This document shows positions 29,104-41,957 of a DNA stretch of 64,000 bases, in pieces. Within the stretch, counting starts at the first letter, position 1, and each line of letters starts with the position of its first letter. Source of the DNA: Vibrio sp. NTOU-M3 (GTDB lineage: Bacteria > Pseudomonadota > Gammaproteobacteria > Enterobacterales > Vibrionaceae). The position numbers and the translations under genes were made by a program. The notes beneath the pieces were generated by a model that was given only the letters and a program-made list of their open reading frames with translations, made no database searches and was not told where the DNA came from. Where the stretch lies: positions 2,480,001 to 2,544,000 of the forward strand of contig NZ_CP162100.1 of assembly GCF_040869035.1 (NCBI RefSeq). The letters run 5' to 3'.

Positions 29104-30051
29104 TCACTCGATCCCCACTTTCTTCAATTCTTGAGCAGCAAACTCTGCCGAGATTGGTACATATCCGTCTTTAGCCACTAATTCTTGTCCCTCTTGAGAA
29201 TAGATGAAGCGGATAAACTCTCTCTCAATCGGTGATAACGGCTTGGTTGGATGCTTGTTCACGTACACATACAAATACCGTGATAGTGGATACTTGCCAG
29301 ATAAAATATTGTCTTGTGTCGCTTCAATATACGCTTCTCCGTGACGCGCGATCGGCAGTAGCTTCACGCCCGTCACCTGATACCCAACTCCAGAATAACC
29401 AATCGTATTGATTGCCGAAGCCACCGATTGAACCACCGAAGCCGAGCCAGGCTGTTCATTAACACTGTTCTTAAAATCCCCGCCACATAAGGCGTTGGTT
29501 TTAAAATAGCCATACGTACCAGAAACAGAGTTACGCCCAAACAGCTGCATAGAGCGTTTGGCCCATTGATATTTCAACCCTAGCTGCGACCAAGTCATCA
29601 CCGGGTGATTGGCCCCGCAACGCAATGTGGATGAAAAAATACTATCCAGTTGAGTGAAATTGAGCCCTTCAATGGGGTTATCACGATGAACAAAAATACC
29701 AATGGCATCAATCGCGATTCGCAATGCGGTTGGCTTATATCCTTGCTCACGTTCAAACGCCTCGATTTCTCGATTTCGCATCGGGCGACTCATAGGGCCA
29801 AATTGCGCCGTTCCTTCCGTTAAAGCAGGTGGCGCGGTTGAGGAACCAGACGCCTGAACTTGACCATTGATACTGGGATAGATTTGTTTGAACTCTTCAA
29901 TCCACAAGGTTGTCATGCCAGCCAGTGTGTCTGACCCCACCGTTGATATACTCCCGGTGATCCCCGGTACTTTTTGATAACTTTGTAACCCTTGTGCCAC
30001 CACTGGTGTACTCAGTATCGTAAAACAAGCACCTAATATCCATTTTTTCAT
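29104..30051 (-). CDS. pstS: PstS-type phosphate-binding protein
   Basis: 315 residues. A signal peptide (about 1-19, ending in VVAQ) is followed by the PBP-like fold: [61 protein letters not shown] and [11 protein letters not shown]. It should deliver phosphate to PstCA in the periplasm. It is not next to pstC: its start overlaps the phoR stop by four bases, so phoB-phoR-pstS form one unit. A second PstS may exist elsewhere in the genome. Confidence 0.92.
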   Translation of the reverse strand: MKKWILGACFTILSTPVVAQGLQSYQKVPGITGSISTVGSDTLAGMTTLWIEEFKQIYPSINGQVQASGSSTAPPALTEGTAQFGPMSRPMRNREIEAFEREQGYKPTALRIAIDAIGIFVHRDNPIEGLNFTQLDSIFSSTLRCGANHPVMTWSQLGLKYQWAKRSMQLFGRNSVSGTYGYFKTNALCGGDFKNSVNEQPGSASVVQSVASAINTIGYSGVGYQVTGVKLLPIARHGEAYIEATQDNILSGKYPLSRYLYVYVNKHPTKPLSPIEREFIRFIYSQEGQELVAKDGYVPISAEFAAQELKKVGIE

Positions 30052-31349
30052 GACGGCACCACCAAGCGCTCTGGCAACACGAAGGAAAACTTACTGCCCA
30101 CACCCACTTCACTGTGAATTTCTAGGTGAGAGTCATGGTGGGTTAGCGCATGTTTAACAATCGCTAATCCAAGGCCACTTCCCCCAGTATCACGCGAGCG
30201 AGCCTTATCCACACGGTAAAACCGTTCCGTCAATCGATGTAAGTGTTGAGGCTCTATCCCGTCCCCACTATCTTCCACTTCAAGGCAAGCGCCCTGCGGC
30301 GTGCGATACCAACGCACCTGAATATCAGCACCAGCTGGGGTGTATTTCACCGCATTGTAGACCAAGTTTGAAATTGCGCTGCGCAATTGATCTTCATCTG
30401 CTAGTACTCGAAGTGACGCATCAACATCAAACGTCAGTTGGTGGGCATTTTCACCACTGAGGCTCACTGCTTCTTTTTCTAACACATCCAGCATGGATGG
30501 CACGTTGACTACATCTTCCAGCTCATGCATTGGCGCTGCTTCAATTTTAGAAAGCGTCAGTAGTTGATTAACTAAGCTGTTCATTCGGTTGAGCTGCTCG
30601 GTCATGACCCCATGCGCTTTGCTCCACATCGGTCCACCGAGCATATCTGGGTCTTCCGTCATTTCCAGATAACCTTGCAGTACTGTCATCGGGGTACGCA
30701 ATTCATGTGAGACATTGGCAAAGAAGTTACGTCGCATACCTTCAAGCTGCTTGAGCTGGGTAACATCACGCACCACCATTAGATGTTCACCTTCGGTATA
30801 CGGCACAATACGCAACTCAAGTAATCGCTCAACGTTCAAAGGCGAGCGCATTTCCAGCGGCTCAGAAAAATCGGCTTTATTGAGGTATTTGATAAAATCT
30901 GGGGTACGAATTAAGTTAGAGATAGGTTGCCCAGAGTCTTCCGGCCAACGGAAACCAAGCAGGTGTTGCGCCAACTTATTGCACCAGACGATGTTCCCTT
31001 CACCACGAAAAACCACCACGGCATCGGGTAAGGATTCTGCGCCATTTCGGAAACGGCGAATCAGATTCGTTAGCTCTTTGCGCTTCTTACGCTGGCGTTG
31101 CTGAAGACGGTAGATACCGTTGAACAAGTGCTCCCAGTTACCACTGCCAGAAGGCGGCGTTAGGCGTTTCTCATCCCAAAGCCACGCCGACAAGCGCATC
31201 TGATTATGCAGGTGCCAAAATAACTGCAAAACCGTGGCAGCGAGTAGCAACCACGGCAAATATCCGAATATCCATCCAACAATCACCCAAGGGGTGTAAA
31301 AAAAAGCCAGCTCCCAGGCCAGCTTTTTCCAGGTTAACCTTTCAACCAC
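30048..31349 (-). CDS. phoR: Phosphate-regulon sensor histidine kinase PhoR
   Basis: 433 residues. Two N-terminal hydrophobic stretches (about 12-46), a PAS domain (about 100-205, [13 protein letters not shown]), the DHp helix [20 protein letters not shown] with the phosphorylated His at 215, and the HATPase domain (N box [12 protein letters not shown] boxes [11 protein letters not shown] and [12 protein letters not shown]). PhoR phosphorylates PhoB in phosphate starvation and dephosphorylates it otherwise. Spacing to phoB is 25 bases and it overlaps pstS by four. Confidence 0.96.
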   Translation of the reverse strand: MVERLTWKKLAWELAFFYTPWVIVGWIFGYLPWLLLAATVLQLFWHLHNQMRLSAWLWDEKRLTPPSGSGNWEHLFNGIYRLQQRQRKKRKELTNLIRRFRNGAESLPDAVVVFRGEGNIVWCNKLAQHLLGFRWPEDSGQPISNLIRTPDFIKYLNKADFSEPLEMRSPLNVERLLELRIVPYTEGEHLMVVRDVTQLKQLEGMRRNFFANVSHELRTPMTVLQGYLEMTEDPDMLGGPMWSKAHGVMTEQLNRMNSLVNQLLTLSKIEAAPMHELEDVVNVPSMLDVLEKEAVSLSGENAHQLTFDVDASLRVLADEDQLRSAISNLVYNAVKYTPAGADIQVRWYRTPQGACLEVEDSGDGIEPQHLHRLTERFYRVDKARSRDTGGSGLGLAIVKHALTHHDSHLEIHSEVGVGSKFSFVLPERLVVPS

Positions 31350-31374
31350 ATATCACTCCGCTTGTATTCACTCG

Positions 31375-32064
31375 TTATGCTTTGGTTGAGAAACGGTAGC
31401 CAGCTCCACGAACGGTCTGAATGAGCTTATCATGGCCCGCTTCTTCCAATGCTTTACGAAGACGACGGATGTGTACATCAACCGTACGATCTTCCACATA
31501 AACATTGGTGCCCCATACATTATTGAGCAACTGCTCTCGACTATAAACTCGTTCTTGATGAGTCATAAAGAAGTGCAGCATTTTAAATTCTGTTGGTCCC
31601 ATCTCTACGGCTTGATTGTTCGCAGTGACACGATGGGAAACCGGATCTAATTTCAGTCCTTGAACATCAATCGTATCTTCTAGTGCTGTTGGTGTAACGC
31701 GGCGAATCACCGCTTTTAGCCTTGCCACCAGCTCCTTGGGTGAGAATGGCTTAGTAATGTAATCATCCGCCCCAACTTCTAGGCCACGAACTTTGTCTTC
31801 TTCTTCACCGCGTGCCGTCAACATGACCACAGGGATATTGCGCGTCAGCTCTTCACGTTTCATGTGTTTAATGAAGTTGATACCACTGCCACCCGGTAGC
31901 ATCCAGTCAAGCAAAACCAGATCAGGAAAAGGTTCAGCCAGCTTAGTTACTGCACTGTCATAATCTTCAGCTTCCACTGCCTGGTAACCTTTCTGTTCAA
32001 GAACGAAGCAAAGCATCTCGCGAATAGGCGCTTCATCTTCTACTACCAGAATCCTTCTAGACAT
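31375..32064 (-). CDS. phoB: Phosphate-regulon response regulator PhoB
   Basis: 229 residues. The receiver domain (1-120) has ILVVEDEAP, the phosphoacceptor D53 in [13 protein letters not shown], and KPFSPKEL. The OmpR-type winged-helix DNA-binding domain (about 130-228) contains [20 protein letters not shown] and [11 protein letters not shown]. The leader carries a Pho box, so autoregulation is likely. It is the first gene of phoB-phoR-pstS. Confidence 0.97.
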   Translation of the reverse strand: MSRRILVVEDEAPIREMLCFVLEQKGYQAVEAEDYDSAVTKLAEPFPDLVLLDWMLPGGSGINFIKHMKREELTRNIPVVMLTARGEEEDKVRGLEVGADDYITKPFSPKELVARLKAVIRRVTPTALEDTIDVQGLKLDPVSHRVTANNQAVEMGPTEFKMLHFFMTHQERVYSREQLLNNVWGTNVYVEDRTVDVHIRRLRKALEEAGHDKLIQTVRGAGYRFSTKA

Positions 32065-32128
32065 AATTGATTAACCTTATGTTAGTTATACCGTTTTCTG
32101 AGTTCTTCTCAGGCGTTGACGCTAAGCA

Positions 32129-32161
32129 TTATTACTAGCAATTATGACACTTTTGTGACCT
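32129..32161 (-). promoter_or_regulatory. Pho box of the phoB-phoR-pstS operon
   Basis: On the minus strand AGGTCACAAAAGTGTCAT (32144-32161) matches the PhoB-site layout of two 7-mers with a 4-base gap; the second 7-mer differs from CTGTCAT at one base. A TAATAA hexamer (32129-32134) lies 9 bases downstream as a possible -10. Confidence 0.75.
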
Positions 32162-32303
32162 TTGCAAACAAATTTTCATATAACTTTCTCGCTTCCTGCA
32201 AACAACTTTAATATGCGCGGCCTGACATATTGAAAAAATCCATCAGGACATCATTGGCAAAATTGCCTATGATTGCCGACTCAATTCAGGTAAGAGAAAC
32301 AAT

Positions 32304-33218
32304 ATGTGGTTTAAAAATTGTATGGTTTATCGTGTTAATCGCGATATCGAATTCAATGCAGATCAGCTAGAAAAACAGTTAGCTGAGTTTCGTTTTACGC
32401 CGTGCGGCAGCCAAGACAAGCAGAAATTTGGTTGGGTAACTGCAATGGGCAAGCATGGGGATATGATGACCCATGTTTCTGAAAACCGAATTCTTATCTG
32501 TGCTAAGAAAGAAGAAAAGATGCTACCGGCTTCGGTTATCAAAGACTCGTTGAATGCAAAAGTCGAGGCAATGGAAGCGCAGGAAGGCCGTCCTTTAAAG
32601 AAAAAGGAAAAGGACAACCTAAAAGAAGACATCATTATGGATTTACTCCCACGTGCTTTTAGCCGCAGTAACCATACCTTTGTCCTTATTCTGCCAAAAG
32701 AAGGCTTCATTTTAGTCGATGCCAGCAGCTACAAAAAAGCCGAAGACGTGCTCGCACTTTTGCGTAAAACAATGGGTAGCTTACCCGTTGTCCCAGCGAT
32801 TCCAGAAAAAGCAGTGGAGTCGACATTGACTGAATGGGTTAAGACTGGCAACACACCCGTTGGTTTCCAAATGTTGGATGAAGCGGAGCTAAAATCTGTT
32901 CTTGAAGAGGGCGGAATCATCCGCTGTAAAAAACAAGAGCTGACCGCAGACGAAATTCGTAGCCATATCGACGCTGATAAAGTGGTGACTAAGCTGGCTC
33001 TTTGGTGGCAAGAGCGATTAGAGTTTGTTCTTGCAGATGATGGCAGCATCAAACGCTTGAAGTTTTCCGACGAATTGCGCGATCAAAATGATGATATCCC
33101 ACGTGAAGACCAAGCTGCACGTTTTGATGCAGACTTTTCATTATTGTGCGGCGAGCTCAGCGCATTCCTACCTAACCTTTACGAGGCATTAGGTGGCTTA
33201 CCGCATCCAAATGCCTAG
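32304..33218 (+). CDS. rdgC: Recombination-associated protein RdgC
   Basis: 304 residues. RdgC is a ring-forming, nucleoid-associated DNA-binding protein that limits RecA function. The N-terminus [20 protein letters not shown], then [19 protein letters not shown], and [13 protein letters not shown] are strong family matches. Length equals that of E. coli RdgC (303). AAGAGAAACAAT precedes the ATG. It is divergent from phoB and ends at a strong terminator. Confidence 0.96.
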   Translation: MWFKNCMVYRVNRDIEFNADQLEKQLAEFRFTPCGSQDKQKFGWVTAMGKHGDMMTHVSENRILICAKKEEKMLPASVIKDSLNAKVEAMEAQEGRPLKKKEKDNLKEDIIMDLLPRAFSRSNHTFVLILPKEGFILVDASSYKKAEDVLALLRKTMGSLPVVPAIPEKAVESTLTEWVKTGNTPVGFQMLDEAELKSVLEEGGIIRCKKQELTADEIRSHIDADKVVTKLALWWQERLEFVLADDGSIKRLKFSDELRDQNDDIPREDQAARFDADFSLLCGELSAFLPNLYEALGGLPHPNA

Positions 33219-33248
33219 CCGCTCAAGCACATCGACACTCAATTAATG

Positions 33249-33275
33249 AAAGCTCCTTATTAAAGGAGCTTTTTA
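33249..33275 (+). terminator. Intrinsic terminator of rdgC
   Basis: AAAGCTCCTT and AAAGGAGCTTT form a strong stem with an ATT loop, followed by TTTTAATTT. Confidence 0.9.
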
Positions 33276-33291
33276 ATTTCACATTCACCTG

Positions 33292-33312
33292 AAGTTAAAA
33301 GTCTTTTAACTT
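33292..33312. repeat. Palindrome in the leader of the 33.4-kb barrel gene
   Basis: AAGTTAAAA and TTTTAACTT are perfect inverted copies separated by GTC, 118 bases before the start codon. It may be an operator or a leader hairpin; I do not recognise the site. Confidence 0.4.
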
Positions 33313-33429
33313 TACCTCTATTTTCTCTCTATATTGACAAGATGTATTATTCCTGAGAATGATTTGCAACCGCATTTCATCCAAATTTTAAGCCCATCAA
33401 TTTAAAATAATAAATATAGAGAACACACA

Positions 33430-33966
33430 ATGAAAAAACTTACGACGCTTGCAGCTCTTCTCGCAACATCATTTGCGGCCCAAGCTGCCGATCACTCCGT
33501 CATGCTGGGTTATGCCGCAACTGATATCAAACATGCAGAAGATGTCCTCGGTGGTTTCACACTAAAATACCGTTATGACGGCGCTAACAGACTTGGTTTC
33601 TTAGTTAGCGCGACCATTACTGCTGATGAAGACGTTGCGTATGGGGTTCAATTCCAACCAGACATCAATGTGGTAGAAACGGCAAAAACAACGCGCAGCT
33701 ACGCTAGCCTTCATGTTGGTCCTACATACCGCTTCAACGACATCGTTAGCGCCTATGCCACATTAGGTTACTCTGAGTACATCATTGAAAACGAAGCACG
33801 TGGACGCACGACATCCAAAATCGAAGATGAAAACTTTGCCGGTGGAGCGGGTCTTGAATTCAACGTGACTCGTGGTTTTGTGATCAATACTGGCTTTGAA
33901 TACAGTGAGCACCTAGCAGACGCAAGAGCACTGACCTATTCTGTGGCTCTCGGATATCGTTTCTAA
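33430..33966 (+). CDS. Outer-membrane beta-barrel protein (Ail/OmpX-like)
   Basis: 178 residues. The signal peptide MKKLTTLAALLATSFAAQAA (cleavage about residue 19) is followed by about eight amphipathic strands (SVMLGYAATDI, FTLKYRYDG, YASLHVGPTYRF, SAYATLGYSEYII, AGGAGLEFNVT, FVINTGFEYSE, ALTYSVALGYRF) and a C-terminal Phe. This is the layout of small Ail/Lom/OmpX barrels. Length and loops do not show a specific ligand. Single-gene unit with its own terminator. Confidence 0.85.
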   Translation: MKKLTTLAALLATSFAAQAADHSVMLGYAATDIKHAEDVLGGFTLKYRYDGANRLGFLVSATITADEDVAYGVQFQPDINVVETAKTTRSYASLHVGPTYRFNDIVSAYATLGYSEYIIENEARGRTTSKIEDENFAGGAGLEFNVTRGFVINTGFEYSEHLADARALTYSVALGYRF

Positions 33967-33983
33967 CCCAATCCAACCTTATT

Positions 33984-34010
33984 AAAGCCTGCCTGAGTGT
34001 AGGCTTTTTA
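33984..34010 (+). terminator. Intrinsic terminator of the 33.4-kb barrel gene
   Basis: AAAGCCT and AGGCTTT pair across a 10-base loop and run into TTTTTA. Confidence 0.8.
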
Positions 34011-34137
34011 CTCTCCTTCTCTTCAAGGGTAAATAGTAATTTTCCTAGTCACAAGTCACGTTTTGACGTAAAATTTGCGCCCCTTATTCCATTAGGTGGA
34101 ATAGGCCTGACTTGAGATCAGATAAAGAGAATTACAC

Positions 34138-35792
<1,655 letters not shown>

Positions 35793-35810
35793 CCTTTTGA
35801 CTGAAAGACA

Positions 35811-35838
35811 AACGCCGCTCAATGAGCGGCGTTTTTTT
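35811..35838. terminator. Bidirectional terminator between yfhL and mepA
   Basis: AACGCCGCTC and GAGCGGCGTT form a GC-rich stem with an AAT loop followed by seven T. It lies between convergent genes and can serve the yfhL transcript best. Confidence 0.93.
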
Positions 35839-35842
35839 AGTA

Positions 35843-36685
35843 TTAGCGGGAGTGACTTTGATCGAGGAGTGTCTGACACATCGCAGGCATCACTTTTGGC
35901 TTTTTCTTTTTCGGTTTAGTCGCTGTACTGGTTGTTTTTAATACAGGTTTAGGTTGTGGCTTCCAACTCGCAAGCTCGGCACCACAACCATCACCTGCGG
36001 GCGGGGCGGCTTGTGGTAAGCACTGCGTACTGCCTTGTGGACACTTCAGGCGTACATGCATATGGTAATGGTGTCCCCACCATGGTCGCACCTTCCGTAA
36101 CCAGTCTCTATCACTGCTCTTTTCACTCTGACAAAGCTTTTCTTTGATCACGGGATGAACAAAAATTCTTACTACCTCTTGATCCGAAGCTGCTGCTTTC
36201 ACTAGTTCAAAGTGGCGTTGATCCCAATTACTCTTGCGTAACTTGTACTGTTCAAGATTCACTAGGCTCAACGCTTTAGGCTCTGCTAACTTCTCTGGTG
36301 GTAGCTTTTCGTCAGCAAAACGCAGCCAGATATCCGCATCCAAACCCGTTTGGTGGCTAGTGTGTCCAGAGGAGAACCGCCCTCCCTGTGGCAGTGAGAG
36401 ATCACCAATCAATAAGTTAGTATGCAAATCCTGCTGTGCAAAGTGGGACAGACGCTCGATAAAAGCGATGGTATTGGGGTGGCCAAAGTAGCGATCGCGC
36501 TGGCTACGAAGCACTTGATAGCCGTCCCCTTTCAAAGGCAGAGCAGCTGCCCCAACTAAACAGCCATTGGCATAACTACCAACTGACTCTGAAGGTAGCG
36601 AAGAGGGCTGTGTTAGCTTTTCCCAAGGGCTTGCAGAAACCCCGAAAGAAAGAAAGGACGCCAGTAGTAATAATTTCCGCTTCAT
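35843..36685 (-). CDS. mepA: Penicillin-insensitive murein endopeptidase MepA
   Basis: 280 residues. MepA is a periplasmic zinc metallo-endopeptidase (LAS fold) that cuts D-Ala-mDAP cross-links. Signal peptide at about 1-18 (VSAS). Zinc-ligand motifs SSGHTSHQTGLDADIWLRF (H and D) and WWGHHYHMHVRLKCP are present. Conserved Cys residues occur along the mature chain. The C-terminus carries an added Lys/Thr/Pro-rich stretch (about 240-265). Length is close to E. coli MepA (274). Confidence 0.95.
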   Translation of the reverse strand: MKRKLLLLASFLSFGVSASPWEKLTQPSSLPSESVGSYANGCLVGAAALPLKGDGYQVLRSQRDRYFGHPNTIAFIERLSHFAQQDLHTNLLIGDLSLPQGGRFSSGHTSHQTGLDADIWLRFADEKLPPEKLAEPKALSLVNLEQYKLRKSNWDQRHFELVKAAASDQEVVRIFVHPVIKEKLCQSEKSSDRDWLRKVRPWWGHHYHMHVRLKCPQGSTQCLPQAAPPAGDGCGAELASWKPQPKPVLKTTSTATKPKKKKPKVMPAMCQTLLDQSHSR

Positions 36686-36721
36686 CCTTTCTCCTTATAT
36701 CATTGGATGGCTTAGGTATTG

Positions 36722-37054
36722 CTAATAATGTTCACCGTTATCGTAGTAGCCCTTCGCTTCTAACGCAGTGAAAATAACTGCCACATCAACGTCTTCACCG
36801 ATGATGCCGCGAACTTGCCGAGTAATGGTTTGAGCAACCGCGTCTTGCGTTTCCTGCCCGCGATCAAACCAAAGCACTTCAACAAATGGGTAAGCTGGAT
36901 TCACTTCCCCTTCAAGATAAAACGTAGTGTAGATGTATTCGAAGGTGAAGTCTTCACGAGGACAATCCATTAATGGTTGAAGCTCATCAATGAGAGATTT
37001 CGATAGAGTCTGCACTGTTTGTGGCTCAACAGCGCGAAAACGTAGGTGTGGCAT
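36722..37054 (-). CDS. DUF1904-type small protein
   Basis: 110 residues, opening MPHLRFRAVEPQTVQTLSKS, with FEYIYTTFYLEGE and YPFVEVLWFDRGQETQDAVA. This fits DUF1904, a small tautomerase-like family with N-terminal Pro after Met. No signal peptide. No function is established to my knowledge; the Pro at position 2 invites a tautomerase guess, which is only inference. It lies 36 bases upstream of mepA on the same strand. Confidence 0.8.
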   Translation of the reverse strand: MPHLRFRAVEPQTVQTLSKSLIDELQPLMDCPREDFTFEYIYTTFYLEGEVNPAYPFVEVLWFDRGQETQDAVAQTITRQVRGIIGEDVDVAVIFTALEAKGYYDNGEHY

Positions 37055-37140
37055 AAGTTGCTTCCTTTTATTGTTTTAACAAATGATAGCAACTTACTTA
37101 TGCAGAAGGAAACTAGGATGCTAGTGTTGTGAAGGCATAA

Positions 37141-37170
37141 AAAAACCGCCATAAAAAATGGCGGTTTTTA
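37141..37170 (-). terminator. Intrinsic terminator of secF (and of the DUF1904 side)
   Basis: AAAAACCGCCAT and ATGGCGGTTTTT form a strong stem with an AAAA-type loop. T-runs are available on both strands; it ends the yajC-secD-secF transcript. Confidence 0.9.
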
Positions 37171-37185
37171 TTAACGAACCTGTCG

Positions 37186-38133
37186 TTATGGCATTTGATC
37201 TAGCTCTTCGCCTTCTTTTTCCACTTGTGGTGGCATTAGGTGCTCTTTGGTGATACCGAGTTTCAATGCCAGTGCAGAAGCCACATAGATTGAAGAGTAC
37301 GTACCAACCGTAATACCTAGTAGAAGTGCTGTCGCAAAACCATGAATCATAGCACCGCCTTGAGTAAACAAAGCGATCACAACAAACAAAGTGGTACCCG
37401 ATGTTATCAGCGTACGGCTCAGAGTTTGTGTGATAGAGCTGTTCATGATGTCAGCAGGTTCACCTTTACGCATCTTACGGAAGTTTTCACGGATACGGTC
37501 AAAAACAACGATGGTATCGTTGAGCGAGTAACCAACAACCGTCAATAACGCCGCCACGATGGTTAGGTCGACTTCAATTTCCATCAAAGAGAACACACCA
37601 AGCGTAATGATCACGTCATGCGCCAATGCGAGTACCGCACCTGCTGCTAAACGCCACTCAAAACGCATCGATACGTAGAGTAAGATACAGATAAGAGAGA
37701 CCAAAATCGCAAGGCCACCCGCTTCTGTCAGTTCATCCCCCACATTCGGGCCAACGAACTCGATACGGCGCATTTCAACACTTTCACCCGTACCGTCTTT
37801 GATGGCAGATAAAATCTGGTTACCCAGCGTTTCACCTGCTACATCATCACGAGGACGCAGGCGCACCATAACGTCACGAGCACTACCGAAGTTCTGAACC
37901 GTCGCATCGCCGAAACCTTTCGCATCAAGCGCGCTACGGATATCTTCTAAGTTCGCTGGTTGCTCAAAACCCACTTCAATCAGCGTACCGCCCGTGAAGT
38001 CTAAGCCCCAGTTCAACCATTTCGTTGACAGCGTGAAAATCGACGCCCCAATCATCAAGAGAGAGAAGACAAACGCCACCTTCGACCAACGCATAAAGTC
38101 GATCGTTTTTTCTGCTTTTAGAATTTGAAACAT
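37186..38133 (-). CDS. secF: Protein translocase subunit SecF
   Basis: 315 residues with six membrane helices and a small periplasmic domain after the first helix. LNWGLDFTGGTLIEVGF near the N-terminus and the RND-type core GYSLNDTIVVFDRIRENFRK are family hallmarks. SecDF uses the proton or sodium gradient to pull preproteins out of SecYEG; in vibrios a sodium-driven paralogue can coexist. It starts 14 bases after the secD stop. Confidence 0.96.
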   Translation of the reverse strand: MFQILKAEKTIDFMRWSKVAFVFSLLMIGASIFTLSTKWLNWGLDFTGGTLIEVGFEQPANLEDIRSALDAKGFGDATVQNFGSARDVMVRLRPRDDVAGETLGNQILSAIKDGTGESVEMRRIEFVGPNVGDELTEAGGLAILVSLICILLYVSMRFEWRLAAGAVLALAHDVIITLGVFSLMEIEVDLTIVAALLTVVGYSLNDTIVVFDRIRENFRKMRKGEPADIMNSSITQTLSRTLITSGTTLFVVIALFTQGGAMIHGFATALLLGITVGTYSSIYVASALALKLGITKEHLMPPQVEKEGEELDQMP

Positions 38134-38147
38134 AATAATTCCCAGCC

Positions 38148-40004
38148 TTAGATCGACAGTTTGTCAATGCGTTTGCCACCATACACCAAGTTCACGACGC
38201 ATCGTGTACCGATAATGGCAGTAAACATTGAAGTCAGAATACCGATGGACAGTGTAACCGCGAAGCCTTTGATGGCACCCGTACCCACAGCAAACAAGAT
38301 GATTGCCGTGATCAAGGTGGTAATATTGGCATCGGCAATGGTACTGAACGCGTTTGCGTAGCCTTGGTGAATCGCTTGTTGTGGATTGCGTCCATCACGT
38401 AGCTCTTCACGAATACGCTCAAAGATCAGAACGTTCGCATCCACCGCCATACCGACCGTCAGTACAATACCGGCAATACCCGGTAGCGTCATTGTTGCCC
38501 CAGGAATCATCGACATGACACCGATGATCAATACGAGGTTAGCCACCAACGCAAGGTTCGCGATAAAGCCAAACTTACGGTAGTAAAGCAGCGTAAACAA
38601 CATCACCGCGACCATACCCCAGATACAAGCCTGAATACCCATGTCGATGTTCTGTTGACCCATAGATGGACCAATCGTACGTTCTTCGACAATAGAAATC
38701 GGAGCAATCAACGCACCCGCACGTAGTAGTAGCGCTAAGTTATGCGCTTCAGCAGCGGAATCAATACCTGTAATACGGAAGTTACGGCCAAGCGCAGACT
38801 GAATCGTTGCTTGGTTGATCACTTCTTCATGCTTAGAAAGAATCACTTTGCCTTCAGGTGTACGGCGACCACTGTCTTTGTACTCAGCAAACACTGTTGC
38901 CATCAGCTTACCGATGTTCTTCTTCGAGAAAGCAGACATCTTGTTACCACCTTCGCTATCAAGCGAGATGTTAACTTGTGGACGTCCATATTCATCGACA
39001 CTTGAACTTGCATCAGTGATGCTTGCACCGCTTAGGATGACACGTTTTTTCAGCACAACAGGGCGACCATCACGATCTTGCTTGATTTCGCTACCTGCTG
39101 GTGCACGACCACTTGCAGCAGCTGCAAGATCAGCTTTTGAGTCCACTTCACGGAACTCTAATGTCGCTGTAGCACCCAAAATTTCTTTTGCACGAGCAGT
39201 GTCTTGAACACCCGGTAGCTCAACCACAATGCGGCTTGCTCCTTGGCGTTGAACCAATGGCTCAGCAACACCCAGCTCATTCACACGGTTACGAAGAATC
39301 GTAATGTTCTGCTCAACGGCGTAGTTGCGAATTTCTTGCAAACGTTGCTCTGTAAAAGTGGCGACAAGTGCAAAACGACCGTTGCTATCAGAGTCAGCAA
39401 ACAACATATCAGGATGTTTTTGCTCAAGAAGACGTTTAGCTTGTTCTAATTGCTCCGCATCACGAAGAAGCACTTCTACGCCATCTTTACCAGCAGGACG
39501 AATAGCACGGTAGCGAATTTTTTCTTCACGAAGTTCACTACGAAAGGCTTCTTCTTGTTGCCCGACTAGCTTTTCCATTGCAGCATCCATATCCACTTCC
39601 ATTAAGAAGTGAACACCACCACGTAGGTCAAGGCCAAGCTTCATTGGCGCAGCGCCGATAGATTCAAGCCAATCAGGCGTTGAAGCGGCTAAGTTCAAAG
39701 CAACAATTTTATCTTTGCCAAGCGCTTCGCTGATAACATCACGCGCACTGATCTGAGTATCAGTATCGTTGAAACGAACAAGAATTGATCCATTCTCAAG
39801 AGCAATGGATTTATGGGAAAGGCTCTGTTTATCAAGAGCTTTAGTGACAGCATCCAGCGTTGACATATCTACAGAGGCACCACGCGCCCCTGTAACTTGA
39901 ATAGCCGGATCTTCACCGTAGAGATTTGGAAGTGCATACAAGGCAGCGACGGCAATGGCCAGCACCACCATCAGGTACTTCCATAAAGGATAACGGTTTA
40001 GCAC
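38148..40004 (-). CDS. secD: Protein translocase subunit SecD
   Basis: 618 residues. [20 protein letters not shown] is the first membrane helix, followed by a large periplasmic P1 region with [17 protein letters not shown], then five helices containing [20 protein letters not shown] and [15 protein letters not shown]. Length matches E. coli SecD (615). It works with SecF in the late, ion-gradient-driven step of protein export. It follows yajC with a 21-base spacing. Confidence 0.97.
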   Translation of the reverse strand: MLNRYPLWKYLMVVLAIAVAALYALPNLYGEDPAIQVTGARGASVDMSTLDAVTKALDKQSLSHKSIALENGSILVRFNDTDTQISARDVISEALGKDKIVALNLAASTPDWLESIGAAPMKLGLDLRGGVHFLMEVDMDAAMEKLVGQQEEAFRSELREEKIRYRAIRPAGKDGVEVLLRDAEQLEQAKRLLEQKHPDMLFADSDSNGRFALVATFTEQRLQEIRNYAVEQNITILRNRVNELGVAEPLVQRQGASRIVVELPGVQDTARAKEILGATATLEFREVDSKADLAAAASGRAPAGSEIKQDRDGRPVVLKKRVILSGASITDASSSVDEYGRPQVNISLDSEGGNKMSAFSKKNIGKLMATVFAEYKDSGRRTPEGKVILSKHEEVINQATIQSALGRNFRITGIDSAAEAHNLALLLRAGALIAPISIVEERTIGPSMGQQNIDMGIQACIWGMVAVMLFTLLYYRKFGFIANLALVANLVLIIGVMSMIPGATMTLPGIAGIVLTVGMAVDANVLIFERIREELRDGRNPQQAIHQGYANAFSTIADANITTLITAIILFAVGTGAIKGFAVTLSIGILTSMFTAIIGTRCVVNLVYGGKRIDKLSI

Positions 40005-40025
40005 AGCGAGGATCCTCTAGCTGTT

Positions 40026-40355
40026 TTATAGAGATTTAAGCGTACCTTTTGGTAGCACTGCGGTTACGAAGTCTTTTTTGATTACAACTTCATTGTTTGC
40101 ATTAAGCTCAATAGAGATGTAGTCATTGTCTTCTGAAATTTTAGTGATTCGACCAACCAAACCACCGCTGGTTAGTACTTCATCACCTTTTGACATTGCT
40201 GCCATTAGGTTCTTATGCTCTTTTACACGCTTTGCTTGTGGACGGTAGATCATGAAGTAGAAGATCACCGCGAACATACCTAGCATGATTAGCATTTCAA
40301 AACCGCCGCCTTGAGCTGCGCCTTCTGCTGCTGCGTGAGCTTTAGAAATAAACAT
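40026..40355 (-). CDS. yajC: Preprotein translocase accessory subunit YajC
   Basis: 109 residues. A membrane helix at about 20-38 (MLIMLGMFAVIFYFMIYRPQ) is followed by KRVKEHKNLMAAMSKGDEVL and TSGGLVGRITKI, the usual YajC pattern. YajC associates with SecDF and the holotranslocon but is not essential. It sits between tgt and secD in the conserved operon order. Confidence 0.95.
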   Translation of the reverse strand: MFISKAHAAAEGAAQGGGFEMLIMLGMFAVIFYFMIYRPQAKRVKEHKNLMAAMSKGDEVLTSGGLVGRITKISEDNDYISIELNANNEVVIKKDFVTAVLPKGTLKSL

Positions 40356-40484
40356 TAAAACATCCTCTATTATTTTTTTAGATAATCCAACAAATTGGGC
40401 TTTCGTACTTTCGTTTCAAGTCCAAGAACAAGTAATAGAGATCACTCTCTCAAAATTTCGGTACGTTCGCTTACTTTATTAGCA

Positions 40485-40513
40485 AAAGCCTTTGGCATCT
40501 CGCCAAAGGCTTT
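40485..40513 (-). terminator. Hairpin after tgt
   Basis: AAAGCCTTTGGC and GCCAAAGGCTTT form a perfect 12-bp stem with a 5-base loop just after the tgt stop. The T-run beyond it on the minus strand is short (TTTTGCT), so it may attenuate rather than fully separate tgt from yajC. Confidence 0.65.
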
Positions 40514-40520
40514 AAATACG

Positions 40521-41684
<1,164 letters not shown>

Positions 41685-41721
41685 TTAAGTTCAGAGCAAG
41701 ATAGTAATTACCTTAACCCTC

Positions 41722-41849
41722 TCTACCCTAAATAGTTGGGGTTGCAGCTAGGCGACAAGTAGATTCAGCCCTATGAGCATAGAAGCTCTATGTGATTAGG
41801 GTGAATTTACGCAGTCAACAACGCTGCTGCGCCAAATATAACGGGTATA
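41722..41849. repeat. ERIC-like intergenic repeat between queA and tgt
   Basis: About 128 bases, the length of a full ERIC unit. The outer ends TACCCTAAATAGTTGG and (reverse) TATACCCGTTATATTTGG are imperfect inverted repeats, and the centre has CCCTATGAGCATAG paired against CTATGTGATTAGGG. It is similar along its length to the copy at 20530-20653. It fills much of the 306-base queA-tgt gap; the rest holds no gene that I can support. Confidence 0.8.
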
Positions 41850-41957
41850 GTAAGGAGCGGTCGCCTTCCATGCGAGAGACAAAGTAACCTTTTACCTTGC
41901 TTCCTAGCCTACTGCTAGCACTCGTAAATATTTGTAATTTAGAACTAACCAGCAGAG

